Source: Chloroflexota bacterium (GTDB lineage Bacteria; Chloroflexota; Anaerolineae; Anaerolineales; Villigracilaceae). From it: a stretch of 64,000 nt of DNA. Shown here in pieces: positions 9,135 through 16,942 of the stretch. The stretch spans positions 186,001 through 250,000 of the forward strand of contig JABFGC010000002.1 of assembly GCA_013112685.1 (NCBI GenBank). The letters are read 5' to 3'. Position numbers and translations under genes: made by a program. The notes beneath the pieces were generated by a model. That model had not been told where the DNA came from. It worked only from the letters and a program-made list of their open reading frames with translations, and made no database searches. Position 1 is the first letter of the stretch; each line of letters begins with the position of its first letter.

Positions 9135-9914
9135 CTACCCGCGCATCACCCGCACCGGGACCGGCTCGCTGATTCCTTTGAGTTCCAATCTGCGTGCTTC
9201 GAGCGCATTCCCATCCATGCCCGCTTTTGCAAGCGCCCGCTCGCTGAGGATGATCTCGCCCGCCGCCGCTTTGGATGCCAGGCGCGCCGCCAGATTCACT
9301 TCGTCGCCAATTGCCGAGATGTTCACCAGCCCGTCCTCCGATCCCATCGCGCCGAAATACGCCACCCCCGCATGGACGCCGACGCCCACCGGGATATTCT
9401 GCTCCCGCATGATCTTTTGAATGTCCTGCGCCGCGCGGATCGTCCGTGACACGTAATTGGGTCCCGCAATCCCCGACCCCCAGAAAGCCGCCACCGCATC
9501 GCCCGCCAGTTTCTCCAACAGTCCGTCCTCGCGGATGATGGCGCCGCTGGCTTCCACGAAAAAGCGGTTGATCAGCCGGCTGAACTCCGTGGGACTCATC
9601 CGCTCCGAGAGCGCGGTCGAGCCGCGCACGTCCGCGAAAAGCATGGACATTTCCACCTCATGCCCGCCTCGGTGTTTGTTTGCGAAATCGTCGCAGTAGT
9701 TGCAGAAGCGCGGGTTCAAACCGGGCCCGTTTTTTTCCGAGAAAGGCGCGGACGATCCTGCCGCCGAAGCCCTCGAACGGCGCGCGGCAAAACTTGCAGC
9801 GCGGGTCGCGGGGAAGCCAGCGCAGGAACTGCCCCATCCGTTTTCAGATTGAAAGGCGTCGGTCACGAACCAGTCGTACCACATCTGGTCAATCCTGGAT
9901 TGGTCGTCGCTCAT
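9135..9914 (-). CDS. Adenylate/guanylate cyclase with N-terminal zinc-finger segment, double frameshift
   Basis: The C-terminal 170 residues form a class III nucleotidyl cyclase domain: MLFADVRGSTALSERM (first metal aspartate), LLEKLAGDAVAAFWG, and SAIGDEVNLAARLASKAAAGEIILSE. Upstream, the displayed frame between about 9730 and 9840 is nonsense-like, while the adjacent frame reads FLRWLPRDPRCKFCRAPFEGFGG, the CxxC segment found in front of this cyclase group; it rejoins at NPRFCNYCDDF. So two compensating indels lie near 9730 (A7/G3C3 run) and 9840 (G4 run). Makes cyclic AMP or GMP, or is a degenerate sensor; substrate not predictable here. Confidence 0.85.
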   Translation of the reverse strand: MSDDQSRIDQMWYDWFVTDAFQSENGWGSSCAGFPATRAASFAARRSRASAAGSSAPFSEKNGPGLNPRFCNYCDDFANKHRGGHEVEMSMLFADVRGSTALSERMSPTEFSRLINRFFVEASGAIIREDGLLEKLAGDAVAAFWGSGIAGPNYVSRTIRAAQDIQKIMREQNIPVGVGVHAGVAYFGAMGSEDGLVNISAIGDEVNLAARLASKAAAGEIILSERALAKAGMDGNALEARRLELKGISEPVPVRVMRG

Positions 9915-10183
9915 GAGTCTTGTCCTTTGGTGGGTGATCGTCGTTCCAGTCGTAATAAAAAATCGGGTGATGGGTCGAAATCAATGATTATGCCCGTAGA
10001 GCGAGATACCATCTCGCTCTACATCATTTACACGAACCCACTGCCAAAAAACGGACATCGAATCCCGTCCGGTTGATGATGGTTCTGTGGAAACCTGTCA
10101 GGTCTTTTCATCCTTCGGGATGAGACCCCTTCGCGGATACTTCGTGATAGAGTCCTTTTTGGTTTCGGCTCGCACGAGTTGGA
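9915..10183. other. Intergenic with single REP unit
   Basis: One half-REP (AAACCTGTCAGGTCT) at 10091-10105. No gene is supported. Confidence 0.5.
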
Positions 10184-10627
10184 TCATTGGATGGTAAATT
10201 GCTGTTCGGCGACCTTGACGCCGTTCATGTAGATTTCCACTTTGCACTTCGAAGCGGCGAACCCCTTCTCGTGCGAACTTTGCACGTTGGCGTAAATGGT
10301 GGTACTGCCGCCGTTGTAGGTAAAACTGGTGACGGTGAACGGGGTGTTGGGGTCCATATCCGGCAGGTTCAATACGTACCAGCGGGCTTCGAAATACGAG
10401 CCGATCTCCGCTTGGTCTGCAGTGAAGAAGACGTAGATCGCATCTTTCGGCGCGAAGACGTTGGTCTTGTTCAGCCCGCCCGGGTCGCTTGCCATGTAGA
10501 CATTCGACACCGGAGATGCCGGGGTGGGGGTGACAGCCGCCGCGGGACTTCGCATCAGGCGGTTACACGCCAGGGAAGCGGCGGTCAGCAGAAGGATCGC
10601 CATAAGAACCGGTAATTTGCTTTTCAT
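10184..10627 (-). CDS. Secreted lipoprotein of unknown function
   Basis: A 147-aa protein with a lipoprotein signal: charged MKSK start, hydrophobic core, lipobox TAASLAC with C21. It is followed by a proline/threonine linker and a roughly 100-residue beta-rich domain (WYVLNLPDMDPNTPFTVTSFTYNGG). An AGGAG site precedes the ATG. Similar Ig-like lipoproteins of Anaerolineae have no known function. Confidence 0.7.
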   Translation of the reverse strand: MKSKLPVLMAILLLTAASLACNRLMRSPAAAVTPTPASPVSNVYMASDPGGLNKTNVFAPKDAIYVFFTADQAEIGSYFEARWYVLNLPDMDPNTPFTVTSFTYNGGSTTIYANVQSSHEKGFAASKCKVEIYMNGVKVAEQQFTIQ

Positions 10628-11107
10628 GCTCCATTCTCCTCTTATTGATAAAGTATGACATGCTAACTCACCTTACGCAAAATCTCTCCGCAAACTGTAG
10701 AAGCAACCCTCCCAGCGAGGGTAAAACACCTTGCCGATCCCGGCAGGTCGCCCTTACTGCGTAACACGTGACGCTAATTTTATATCTTATCTCTCTGCCG
10801 TGCAAATGTCGTTGCGAGTGGCGCGTTAGCCCACGCGGTAACCTCCGATTGAGCGGAATTGCTTCGCAAACCGGGGGATTGCCTTGGAGAGAACACCCGC
10901 GCAACGACGTAAATAAGCCCGGCGTCCTCTTTTTGAACCGTCAAGTCACCGGGAAATAGCGAACTGAAAAAATTAGGGGCTTGGCGTCATGGCGGTTTCC
11001 CTGGCATAAGGTGAGTGAGTAACTGATGTTACGCAGTTCTTTCTCCCTCACCCCTTCACCCCTCTCCCGCTGGGAGAGGGGACGGGGGTGAGGGGTGCGA
11101 AGAATTT
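10628..11107. other. Gene-free interval composed of fold-back repeats
   Basis: Holds a copy of the CTCACCTTACGCA / TGCGTAAC repeat (10672-10765), a degenerate member of the GTCATTGCGAG family (about 10812-10906; GTTGCGAG, ATTGCTTCGC and GCAACGAC parts), another TACGCAGT end near 11030, and a CCCTCTCCC/GGGAGAGGG hairpin (11040-11100). No gene is seen. Confidence 0.6.
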
Positions 11108-11854
11108 TCACGAACACGGCTGGGTCGCCCCTACTCTTTGCGTATCTGCCCGCATTGTTTTGAGTCTCTCCACCAGCCCCAGCATCCGTTCGTAGTGCGA
11201 GCCTTTCCAATAGACCTGCCCACAGGCGGGGCAGAGATGGAACTCGTCGAAATATTTCCGGGTCAGCGGTTCGAGGCGGTCGAGCACCCGTTCCTTTTCC
11301 ACCGGCTCGAGCGGGTGATTGCAGCGCAGGCAGCGATGGAACGGTCGAATGCGCCCGGTCAACTCGAAGCGCAGGATGACCTCCTCCAACTGTTCCAGCG
11401 GCTCGAGCGAGCGCAGACAATAGCCGTCCCGGACGATGCGCCTCATGAGCAGACGCCGGTCCCGGGTCAGCAGGATGCGCTCCTCCCGGTGGACGATTTC
11501 CGCCATGTCGGGGTCGTCGAAATCGTTTTCGTACAGGCAGTCGAATCCCAACATTCGCAAATGCGCGGTCAGCCGCCCGAGGTGACAGTCGAGCAGGAAG
11601 CGCGGCTCGGATGAATATCCGTTCGCAGCCGGATGAAGTTCAATCGAATCGCCGTCCTGTGTGATTTTCTCCAGCGCCTCATCCCGACCGTTGACCCGCA
11701 CCTGCCCAATTTCCGGGTGCGGCACTCCGAGCGACTCTGCCAAATGCTTGATGGATTGCGCGCCGCGAAACCGCACAGCCACCTGCCGCCCGCGTCGTTC
11801 GGGGTTTAGAAAATCGTTCAGCCTGCCGTGAAAACGAAAGTGCGCCGTGCTCAT
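11108..11854 (-). CDS. Mut7-C RNase domain protein with N-terminal ubiquitin-like domain
   Basis: A 248-aa protein. Residues 1-80 form the ThiS/Ub_Mut7-C domain (FRFHGRLNDFLNPERRGR...VGQVRVNGRDEAL). Residues 85-235 are Mut7-C: FLLDCHLGRLTAHLRMLGFD, ILLTRDRRLLMRR, and a zinc knuckle pair CLRC...CPACGQVYWKGSHYERM. The Mut7-C fold is related to PIN nucleases and is predicted to be an RNase. Role in the cell unknown. Possibly a standalone gene, as its neighbours are unrelated. Confidence 0.85.
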   Translation of the reverse strand: MSTAHFRFHGRLNDFLNPERRGRQVAVRFRGAQSIKHLAESLGVPHPEIGQVRVNGRDEALEKITQDGDSIELHPAANGYSSEPRFLLDCHLGRLTAHLRMLGFDCLYENDFDDPDMAEIVHREERILLTRDRRLLMRRIVRDGYCLRSLEPLEQLEEVILRFELTGRIRPFHRCLRCNHPLEPVEKERVLDRLEPLTRKYFDEFHLCPACGQVYWKGSHYERMLGLVERLKTMRADTQRVGATQPCS

Positions 11855-11923
11855 GGCGTGATTATATGCCGAAAAAATTCCGCCCCGACGGTTGATCGGG
11901 GCGGAAGATAAAGAGGTGGGCGG

Positions 11924-12487
11924 CTATGGGTTGTTGCCGTTGCCGCCATTGCCATGCGGACCAGGTTCCAGGTGCGGCTCGCAATCTCCGCATGTGCCGT
12001 CGCCGTTGAGATGCTGTGGATCGGTTTCATGCAGATGGAGTTGAGTCTGGGTTTGTAGTTGATCCTGGGTTTGATCCTGAATCGGTTCGCAGTCAGGGTT
12101 GAGCGACGGGTCGCAAGTATGGTCGCGCTTGCGGTCCCGCTCGCGGGTCCGGTCTTGAAGCGGATCGCAGTCGGGGTTGAGCAACGGGTCGCAAGTATGG
12201 TCGCGCTTGCGGTCCCGATCGCGGGTCCGGTCCTGAAGCGGATCACAGTCAGGGTTGAGCAATGGGTCGCAAGTCTGGTCGCGTTGGCGGTCCCTCTCGC
12301 GGGTTTGCAGGGTGTACGCATCTTCGGCTGGTTCCCCGGTTTGGAAGCGGTTCTGTTCCTGCACCGTCCATTCCTTCACGGCATAGAGCGGGCTGCCAGG
12401 CTGACTGTCCTGAACCTCATCCGCGATTGCCGCGCCCCCGAACAGCAAACTGAAAGCGGCGGTGAGCGATAGTAAAACTTTTACCAT
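11924..12487 (-). CDS. Secreted protein with three 26-residue Arg/Asp/Cys repeats
   Basis: The start at 12487 is chosen because AAGGAG lies 8 bases upstream and a clean signal peptide follows (MVKVLLSLTAAFSLLFGGAAIA). The mature N-terminus has the PGSPLYAVKEW segment seen in DUF5667-type proteins. Then come three near-identical 26-aa repeats of the form R-x-RDRxRDxTCDPLLNPDC-(D/E)P-x-QD-x-T, from exact 78-bp DNA repeats at about 12088-12321. A Gln/Thr/Leu stretch and a Gly/Asn-rich tail with CGDC follow. Two cysteines per repeat could pair or bind metal. Function unknown. Confidence 0.7.
   Translation of the reverse strand: MVKVLLSLTAAFSLLFGGAAIADEVQDSQPGSPLYAVKEWTVQEQNRFQTGEPAEDAYTLQTRERDRQRDQTCDPLLNPDCDPLQDRTRDRDRKRDHTCDPLLNPDCDPLQDRTRERDRKRDHTCDPSLNPDCEPIQDQTQDQLQTQTQLHLHETDPQHLNGDGTCGDCEPHLEPGPHGNGGNGNNP
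12088..12321 (-). repeat. Three tandem 78-bp coding repeats
   Basis: Units begin at about 12088, 12166 and 12244 and differ at only a few bases. The outermost is the most diverged. They encode the 26-aa repeats of the secreted protein. Confidence 0.85.
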
Positions 12488-12794
12488 GTGGGTTACTCCT
12501 TTTTCAAATGGGACGTCCATTATTTATGTCGCTCTGCCCAATAAAAAGTGACGGTCTTTACAAAACCTTTAAGAATTTTTACCGTGGTAGTTGGCAGGGT
12601 GAGCCATAGAGACCTTTTAGAATGTTCTCAAAAGTCTCCGTGCGCTGCCGTGAAACAGGCGGAGTCCAGAAGTTCTACTTCTTGACTCCTTTTTCATCCT
12701 TCGAGGTGAAACTCGTTTCATGAATACTCTGTGGCAGGATGGCATTAAGTTGTAAAATAAGATTGTGTGACAGTCCTCGAAAGGAGTTGCGACC

Positions 12795-13058
12795 ATGGAC
12801 AATCAGCATCTCGATTCACTGCTCGAAAAAGTCCGCGCCGAGCTTCAACACCTGGACCACGTGGACGAGGAGGGGCGCAAGTTGTTGCAGGACCTGGACG
12901 GCGACATCCACGCCCTGTTGAGCCGCACGGGCGAGACGGAAACCCTATCCATCCGCGGGCGGATTCAGCGCGCCGTGGAACAATTCGAAGTGAAATACCC
13001 CACGCTCACCACCCTGCTCTCGGAAATCTCCGTCATTTTGAACAATGCCGGGATTTGA
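12795..13058 (+). CDS. DUF4404 family protein
   Basis: An 87-aa, mostly helical acidic protein: LDSLLEKVRAELQHLDHVDEEGRKLLQDLDGDI then FEVKYPTLTTLLSEISVILNNAGI, the signature of DUF4404. An AAAGGAG site is well placed before the ATG. Small stand-alone gene of unknown function, facing away from the upstream secreted-repeat gene. Confidence 0.8.
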   Translation: MDNQHLDSLLEKVRAELQHLDHVDEEGRKLLQDLDGDIHALLSRTGETETLSIRGRIQRAVEQFEVKYPTLTTLLSEISVILNNAGI

Positions 13059-13147
13059 TTGGTTTTTTGGCGGCGGTAAAAAGAAAGTGAAGTAGAGCAG
13101 GTACTGTCTCGTTCGCGCGTCACTTCAACTGACCTATTGTTGTTTTT

Positions 13148-13437
13148 TTACCTCGCCTGGTCTGCGTACAACCACCAGCGGAAGGTGACGGCTAAGCCAA
13201 GCGCGCTGGCGGTCAGCGCCACAAGATAACTGTGCATCCCAAGCAGTTCCGTGCGCGGCCCCGCCGCGCCGCTGAACAACGCCGGGACCCGACCACGGTA
13301 GCCAGCCGCCCCAGCCGGTCACTACCGCGATTTGCGCAACGGCAACCGTAAAGACCGCCCAGCCGAAAGCGGGCAGATACCCTCTGCCGAAACTCGCGGC
13401 AAATGCAACGAATGGCAGGAGGAGGGCCCGTCAAAAT
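13148..13437 (-). pseudogene. 3' relic of an ABC-type transporter permease
   Basis: The minus strand reads LLPFVAFAASFGRGYLPAFGWAVF then VTGWGGWLPWSGP and, after removal of one C from a CCC run near 13293, ALFSGAAGPRTELLG followed by a hydrophobic segment and stop at 13148. This is the last 95 residues of an ABC-2 type permease. No upstream part exists, so it is a decayed remnant with or without a sequencing error. Confidence 0.7.
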
Positions 13438-13554
13438 CGCCGCGCCGGGCACGTCTGCAAAGCCGGAAATCTTCGCCCAAACGCTACAAAATCTTTACAA
13501 AGCCTTTAAAGTGGGAAAGTACACTGTGGCTGTACGAAAGAAAAGGAGATACTC

Positions 13555-14028
13555 ATGAAAAAAGTACTTTTGATCGTTGCGCTGGTCTTGGCGGCGTTGG
13601 CTGCAGTAGGGGCGGGTGTGGCGTATGCCCAGGATGACACCCCGCCCTATGGCGGCGGGCGCGGCATGATGAACGGCGGCTATGGACCCATGCACACCTT
13701 TATGGTGACCGAGTTTGCCAGGGCGCTCGACCTGAACGTGGACGACGTCAACAACCGCCTTGCGGCTGGCGAGACCATGTACGACATCGCCCTTTCCGAA
13801 GGCATCACCGCCGAGGAATTCCCCGCCTTGATGACCGAAGTCCGCGCAAAGGCGCTGGATGCGGCGGTGGAGGCAGGCGTCATCACGCAGGAGCAGGCGG
13901 ATTGGATGAAGTCGCATCCCGTCGGTAATTGCGGAGGGATGGGGTATGGTCGGGGAGGCAATCGCGGCGGCTACGGTCCCGGCATGATGGGCGGCTGGCG
14001 CTGGCAGAATCAGCAGACCAATCCGTAG
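13555..14028 (+). CDS. Secreted Gly/Met-rich small protein
   Basis: A 157-aa protein with a signal peptide (MKKVLLIVALVLAALAA...AYA|QDD). The central 70 residues are helical (FARALDLNVDDVNNRLAAGETMYDIALSEG...AVEAGVITQEQADWMKSH), flanked by Gly/Met/Tyr-rich low-complexity tails. The helical part resembles DUF2680-like periplasmic proteins, with alternating 'leucine-elements and Gln-rich' helices. An AAAGGAG site precedes the ATG. Possibly metal-related given Met/His tails; function not known. Confidence 0.65.
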   Translation: MKKVLLIVALVLAALAAVGAGVAYAQDDTPPYGGGRGMMNGGYGPMHTFMVTEFARALDLNVDDVNNRLAAGETMYDIALSEGITAEEFPALMTEVRAKALDAAVEAGVITQEQADWMKSHPVGNCGGMGYGRGGNRGGYGPGMMGGWRWQNQQTNP

Positions 14029-14053
14029 CAGGAAAGTAGCGCAAGTGCAGAAA

Positions 14054-14090
14054 GGTAGCGCAAGTCTCAGACTTGCGCTACCAATTTTTT
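14054..14090 (+). terminator. Rho-independent terminator
   Basis: A 13-bp perfect stem (GGTAGCGCAAGTC with its complement, 3-base loop) followed by AATTTTTT, directly after the small secreted gene. It may also serve the converging gene on the minus strand. Confidence 0.85.
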
Positions 14091-14931
14091 AATTTTCCTT
14101 TCCCTCCATCAAGTATCTTCCCAACTCACTTCCCGGCATCATCCCGTCCATGACAATGCCGTACTCTCCCATTGCTTTGATCTCGTCGTACATCGCGGAA
14201 AGTTTCGCCGCCATCGAACGGAAGATGAATGGACCGAAACTAACGCGATTGATGCCGAGTGCCTGCAATTCCTTCAGGCTGATGGTCTTCGGGGAGGCAA
14301 TGACATTGATGGGCGCGGGAATGCGCCGGCGCAGGGTTTTGAGCGTTTCTTTGTCGCCGCGCCCAACGGGATAGATGCAGTCCGCGCCTGCTTCGATGTA
14401 TGCCAGCGCGCGGGTCACGGCATCTTCGATGCGCTCTTCTTCGGAGGAGAAGCCTTCGGCGAGAAAACTATCCGCGCGGGCGTTGATGACGAGGTGCACG
14501 CCGCGCCGCTCGGCAACCTCACGGATCGCCTTGATGCGCTCCACTTGTTCGGGGACGGGGCGCAGGTATTTTTCATCGTCGTAACTATCTTCAAAGTTGA
14601 TTCCCACCGCGCCTGTGTCGAGCAGCCTTGAAATATTTTCCTGCAAGCCTTCGATGCTGTCGGAATATCCCGCTTCAAAGTCTGCCGTCACTGGCACGTT
14701 CACACTGCGGACGATGCGTCCGACCGCATCCAGCATCGTGTCCAGTTTGATCTGCTCGCCGTCGTGATACCCCAGCGATTCCGAGATTGCCGCGCTGGCG
14801 GTGGCGACGGCAGGAAAGCCCTTTGCCTCCAGCATCCGCGCCCCGAACGGATTCCAAACATTGGGCAGGATCAACAATCGTCCGTTTCTGTGAAGCGCGA
14901 GCAGGGAGTTCGCTTTTTCGGATTGGGTCAT
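14089..14931 (-). CDS. Isocitrate lyase / PEP phosphonomutase family enzyme
   Basis: A 280-aa TIM-barrel enzyme: LLILPNVWNPFGARMLEAKGFPAVATASAAISESLGYHDGE, VPVTADFEAGYSD (metal-binding D-x-E), GAVGINFEDSYDD, and LVINARADSFL. These are the family's substrate and magnesium sites. Relatives include 2-methylisocitrate lyase, oxaloacetate decarboxylase and carboxyphosphoenolpyruvate mutase; the catalytic KKCG cysteine motif of true lyases is absent, so an isocitrate-lyase reaction is unlikely. Complete length. Confidence 0.85.
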   Translation of the reverse strand: MTQSEKANSLLALHRNGRLLILPNVWNPFGARMLEAKGFPAVATASAAISESLGYHDGEQIKLDTMLDAVGRIVRSVNVPVTADFEAGYSDSIEGLQENISRLLDTGAVGINFEDSYDDEKYLRPVPEQVERIKAIREVAERRGVHLVINARADSFLAEGFSSEEERIEDAVTRALAYIEAGADCIYPVGRGDKETLKTLRRRIPAPINVIASPKTISLKELQALGINRVSFGPFIFRSMAAKLSAMYDEIKAMGEYGIVMDGMMPGSELGRYLMEGKEN

Positions 14932-14943
14932 GGGATTTCCTCG

Positions 14944-15880
14944 TTATCGGTGTGCGTGTTCATTGATGTCGCAATACAGAAATTGCGTGGCACAGCCCTC
15001 GCATTCCAGTTGCAGGGTGGCGTGCTGAATCTGGTAGCCGTGCGCAAGCAATTCATTGATATTTCGCTGGATGGTCGCCCCTTCGCGGATGGAAACATCC
15101 TCGATCACCACGTGGGCGGAGAGCATCCGCAGGTTTTCGTTGATGCTCCACACGTGCAGGTCGTGGATGTCACGCACGCCCCTCACCGCGCGGATGTCGT
15201 CCACCATTTGAGAGACGTCCACGTTTTCGGGAGCGCTCTCCAGCAGGATGTGAATCGTCTGCCGCAGGACGCTCCAGGCGTTGACCAGGATGAATCCGCC
15301 GATCAGCACGCTGACGAGCGGGTCGAGCCAGTTCCATTGCGTGAAGGCGATGACGATGCCCGCGATGACCGCGCCGAGCGTGGAAAGCACATCGCCCATG
15401 AGATGCAGAAACGCGCTGCGCAGGTTGAGGTCGTTCTCGCTTCCTTTGTGGACCAGCCAGGCTGTTCCCGCGTTGATGAGAAACGCCAGCGCGCCGACTC
15501 CGATCAGGATGGTCGAATCCACTTCGGGCGGGGAGAGGAAGCGCCGCCAGGCTTCGTAGAAGATTCCCGCCGCAATGAGGATCAACGTCGTCGAGTTGAC
15601 CAGCGCGACGAGAATCCCCACGCGGTGATAACCAAAGGTCTTGCCTGCGTGGGCGGGCTTGGCGGCGATGCGCAAAGCGTACCAGGCTCAAGCCGAGCGC
15701 GATGACATCGGTGAAGTTATGCGCCGCATCGGTGAGCAGGGCAAGGCTGTTGCCCAAAATCCCCGCGACGATTTCCACGAGGACGAAGGCGGCGGTCAGC
15801 GAAAGCGAGAGCGCCAGCCGCTTGGTGGTTTGATTGGTGAAATCGCCAGGTTGAGGGTGGGAATGCGAATGGGTGTGCAT
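14944..15880 (-). CDS. Cation diffusion facilitator (CDF/CzcD-type) exporter, frameshifted
   Basis: The start at 15880 gives MHTHSHSHPQPG, a His-rich metal-binding N-terminus. Six membrane helices follow, with the HNFTD site in helix 2 (LLTDAAHNFTDVIALG) and HLMGD in helix 5 (FLHLMGDVLSTLG), i.e. a zinc-type four-residue site. The C-terminal cytoplasmic domain has VRDIHDLHVWSI. One base is missing near 15680, splitting the protein after helix 2. It follows the ICMT-like gene by one base, third in an arsR-led operon, so it probably exports Zn, Cd or Co. Confidence 0.88.
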
Positions 15881-15881
15881 G

Positions 15882-16472
15882 TTAGAGCCAGCGTCTGACT
15901 TGTTTTTTGTAGTTGAGATAAGCTTGACCGTGTGCACGGGTCAGGAATTCCTCTTCGAGACGAACTTGGATCTGGATGAGCAGGTCGCCTGCGATCAGGA
16001 TGACGAGGGATGCGGCGCTGGGCAGGACGAGGAATAGTCCGAGAAGCATAATGCGCATTCCGAGAAAAATGGGATTACGCGAAACTTTGAATAAGCCCGT
16101 TTGAATGAGTTCGGTTTTGACATCCTCATCAACGCCGATGCGCCATGACTTTTGCATGTGGGCTTGCGCGATGAGCACCCAAACAAGTGCGATTATGAGC
16201 ATTGCGACGCCGATGATGTTTAAGGAGGAAAGGATAAGATAGTCAATGGGGACAAGATAAACGTAAAGGTTCGGGAGAAATGCGGCAAGAACCACGATGA
16301 CCGCAGTGGCGATCAACGTCAGGCGGAAGAGAACGCCAATGTAGTCGTGTGCTGAGTCGGAGGAGCCGAGTTTATACGGGTTGACGCCGCTGGTTTTCCA
16401 GACTCGATAGGAGGGCAGGACCATCGCCAGCCCAAAGAAGAGAAGCAGGTAGAGGAGGAGAAAGATTTTCAT
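15882..16472 (-). CDS. ICMT-family integral membrane methyltransferase-like protein
   Basis: A 196-aa protein with about five membrane helices and the isoprenylcysteine carboxyl methyltransferase-type C-terminal motif SRNPIFLGM...LEEEFL...AYLNYKKQVRRWL (SAM-binding region). It starts two bases after the arsR stop and ends one base before the CDF gene start, so the three are one operon. Substrate unknown; such genes often accompany heavy-metal exporters. Confidence 0.75.
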   Translation of the reverse strand: MKIFLLLYLLLFFGLAMVLPSYRVWKTSGVNPYKLGSSDSAHDYIGVLFRLTLIATAVIVVLAAFLPNLYVYLVPIDYLILSSLNIIGVAMLIIALVWVLIAQAHMQKSWRIGVDEDVKTELIQTGLFKVSRNPIFLGMRIMLLGLFLVLPSAASLVILIAGDLLIQIQVRLEEEFLTRAHGQAYLNYKKQVRRWL

Positions 16473-16474
16473 GA

Positions 16475-16766
16475 TTATCCATGTTGAACGTGATCCAGCC
16501 CCAGTGTGAACAGACGCGAAACATGGTCGTCATCCAGCGCGTAAAAGACCTGCCTGCCCGCCTTCCGCGCGCGGACGAGGTGCATCTGCCGCAGTCCGCG
16601 CAGTTGATGCGACACGGCGGATTCGGTCATGCCGAGTCCGTCGGCAATGGCGCGGACGCTCATTTCGCCGTCCATGAGGAGGGCGATGATGCGCGAGCGG
16701 CTGGCGTCGCTCAGGGCGCTGAAGAGTTCGGCAAGTTTGCGGGATTTGGAGTTCGGTGAGTTTCAT
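16475..16766 (-). CDS. ArsR/SmtB-family metal-responsive repressor, frameshifted
   Basis: The minus strand from 16766 starts MKLTELQIPQ, then after a shift in CGCAAACTTG (about 16738-16744) continues KLAELFSALSDASRSRIIALLMDGEMSVRAIADGLGMTESAVSHQLRGLRQMHLVRARKAGRQVFYALDDDHV. This is a winged helix of the ArsR family with recognition helix SAVSHQLRGLR and the wing. The helix-5 D-x-H-type pair (DDDHV...H) fits a Zn-type alpha5 site. It probably represses its own operon through the palindrome just upstream. Confidence 0.85.
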
Positions 16767-16771
16767 TATTG

Positions 16772-16797
16772 AATATATGAGCAAGTATTCATATATT
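16772..16797 (-). promoter_or_regulatory. ArsR-type palindromic operator
   Basis: Perfect 9-bp arms AATATATGA and TCATATATT, 8 bases apart, five bases upstream of the arsR start. The AT-rich TGA-N-TCA core is typical of SmtB/ArsR/CzrA operators. Confidence 0.65.
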
Positions 16798-16862
16798 ACT
16801 CCGCAAAACAAAACCTGTCAACATGAAATATGGCAGGTTTTGTCCCATTCTTTTCGACATTT

Positions 16863-16934
16863 TTGTACACGGATATGACGGAAGACACGGATTTTTTCGA
16901 AGCCGAATCCGTGCCTTCCGTGTTCTCCGTGTAT
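16863..16934. repeat. 70-bp fold-back, probable ZIP-gene terminator
   Basis: Arms of about 28 bases (TACACGGAT outer, CACGGATT inner) pair at 24 positions around a short loop. Ends 9 bases after the ZIP stop codon on that gene's downstream side. A weaker AAAACCTG/CAGGTTTT hairpin lies at 16806-16840. Confidence 0.6.
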
Positions 16935-16942
16935 CTAAATCG

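Noticed and set aside
11851..12321. Alternative frame over the 78-bp repeats
   Set aside because: 78 is a multiple of three, so all frames are repetitive; only the frame with signal peptide and ribosome site is credible.
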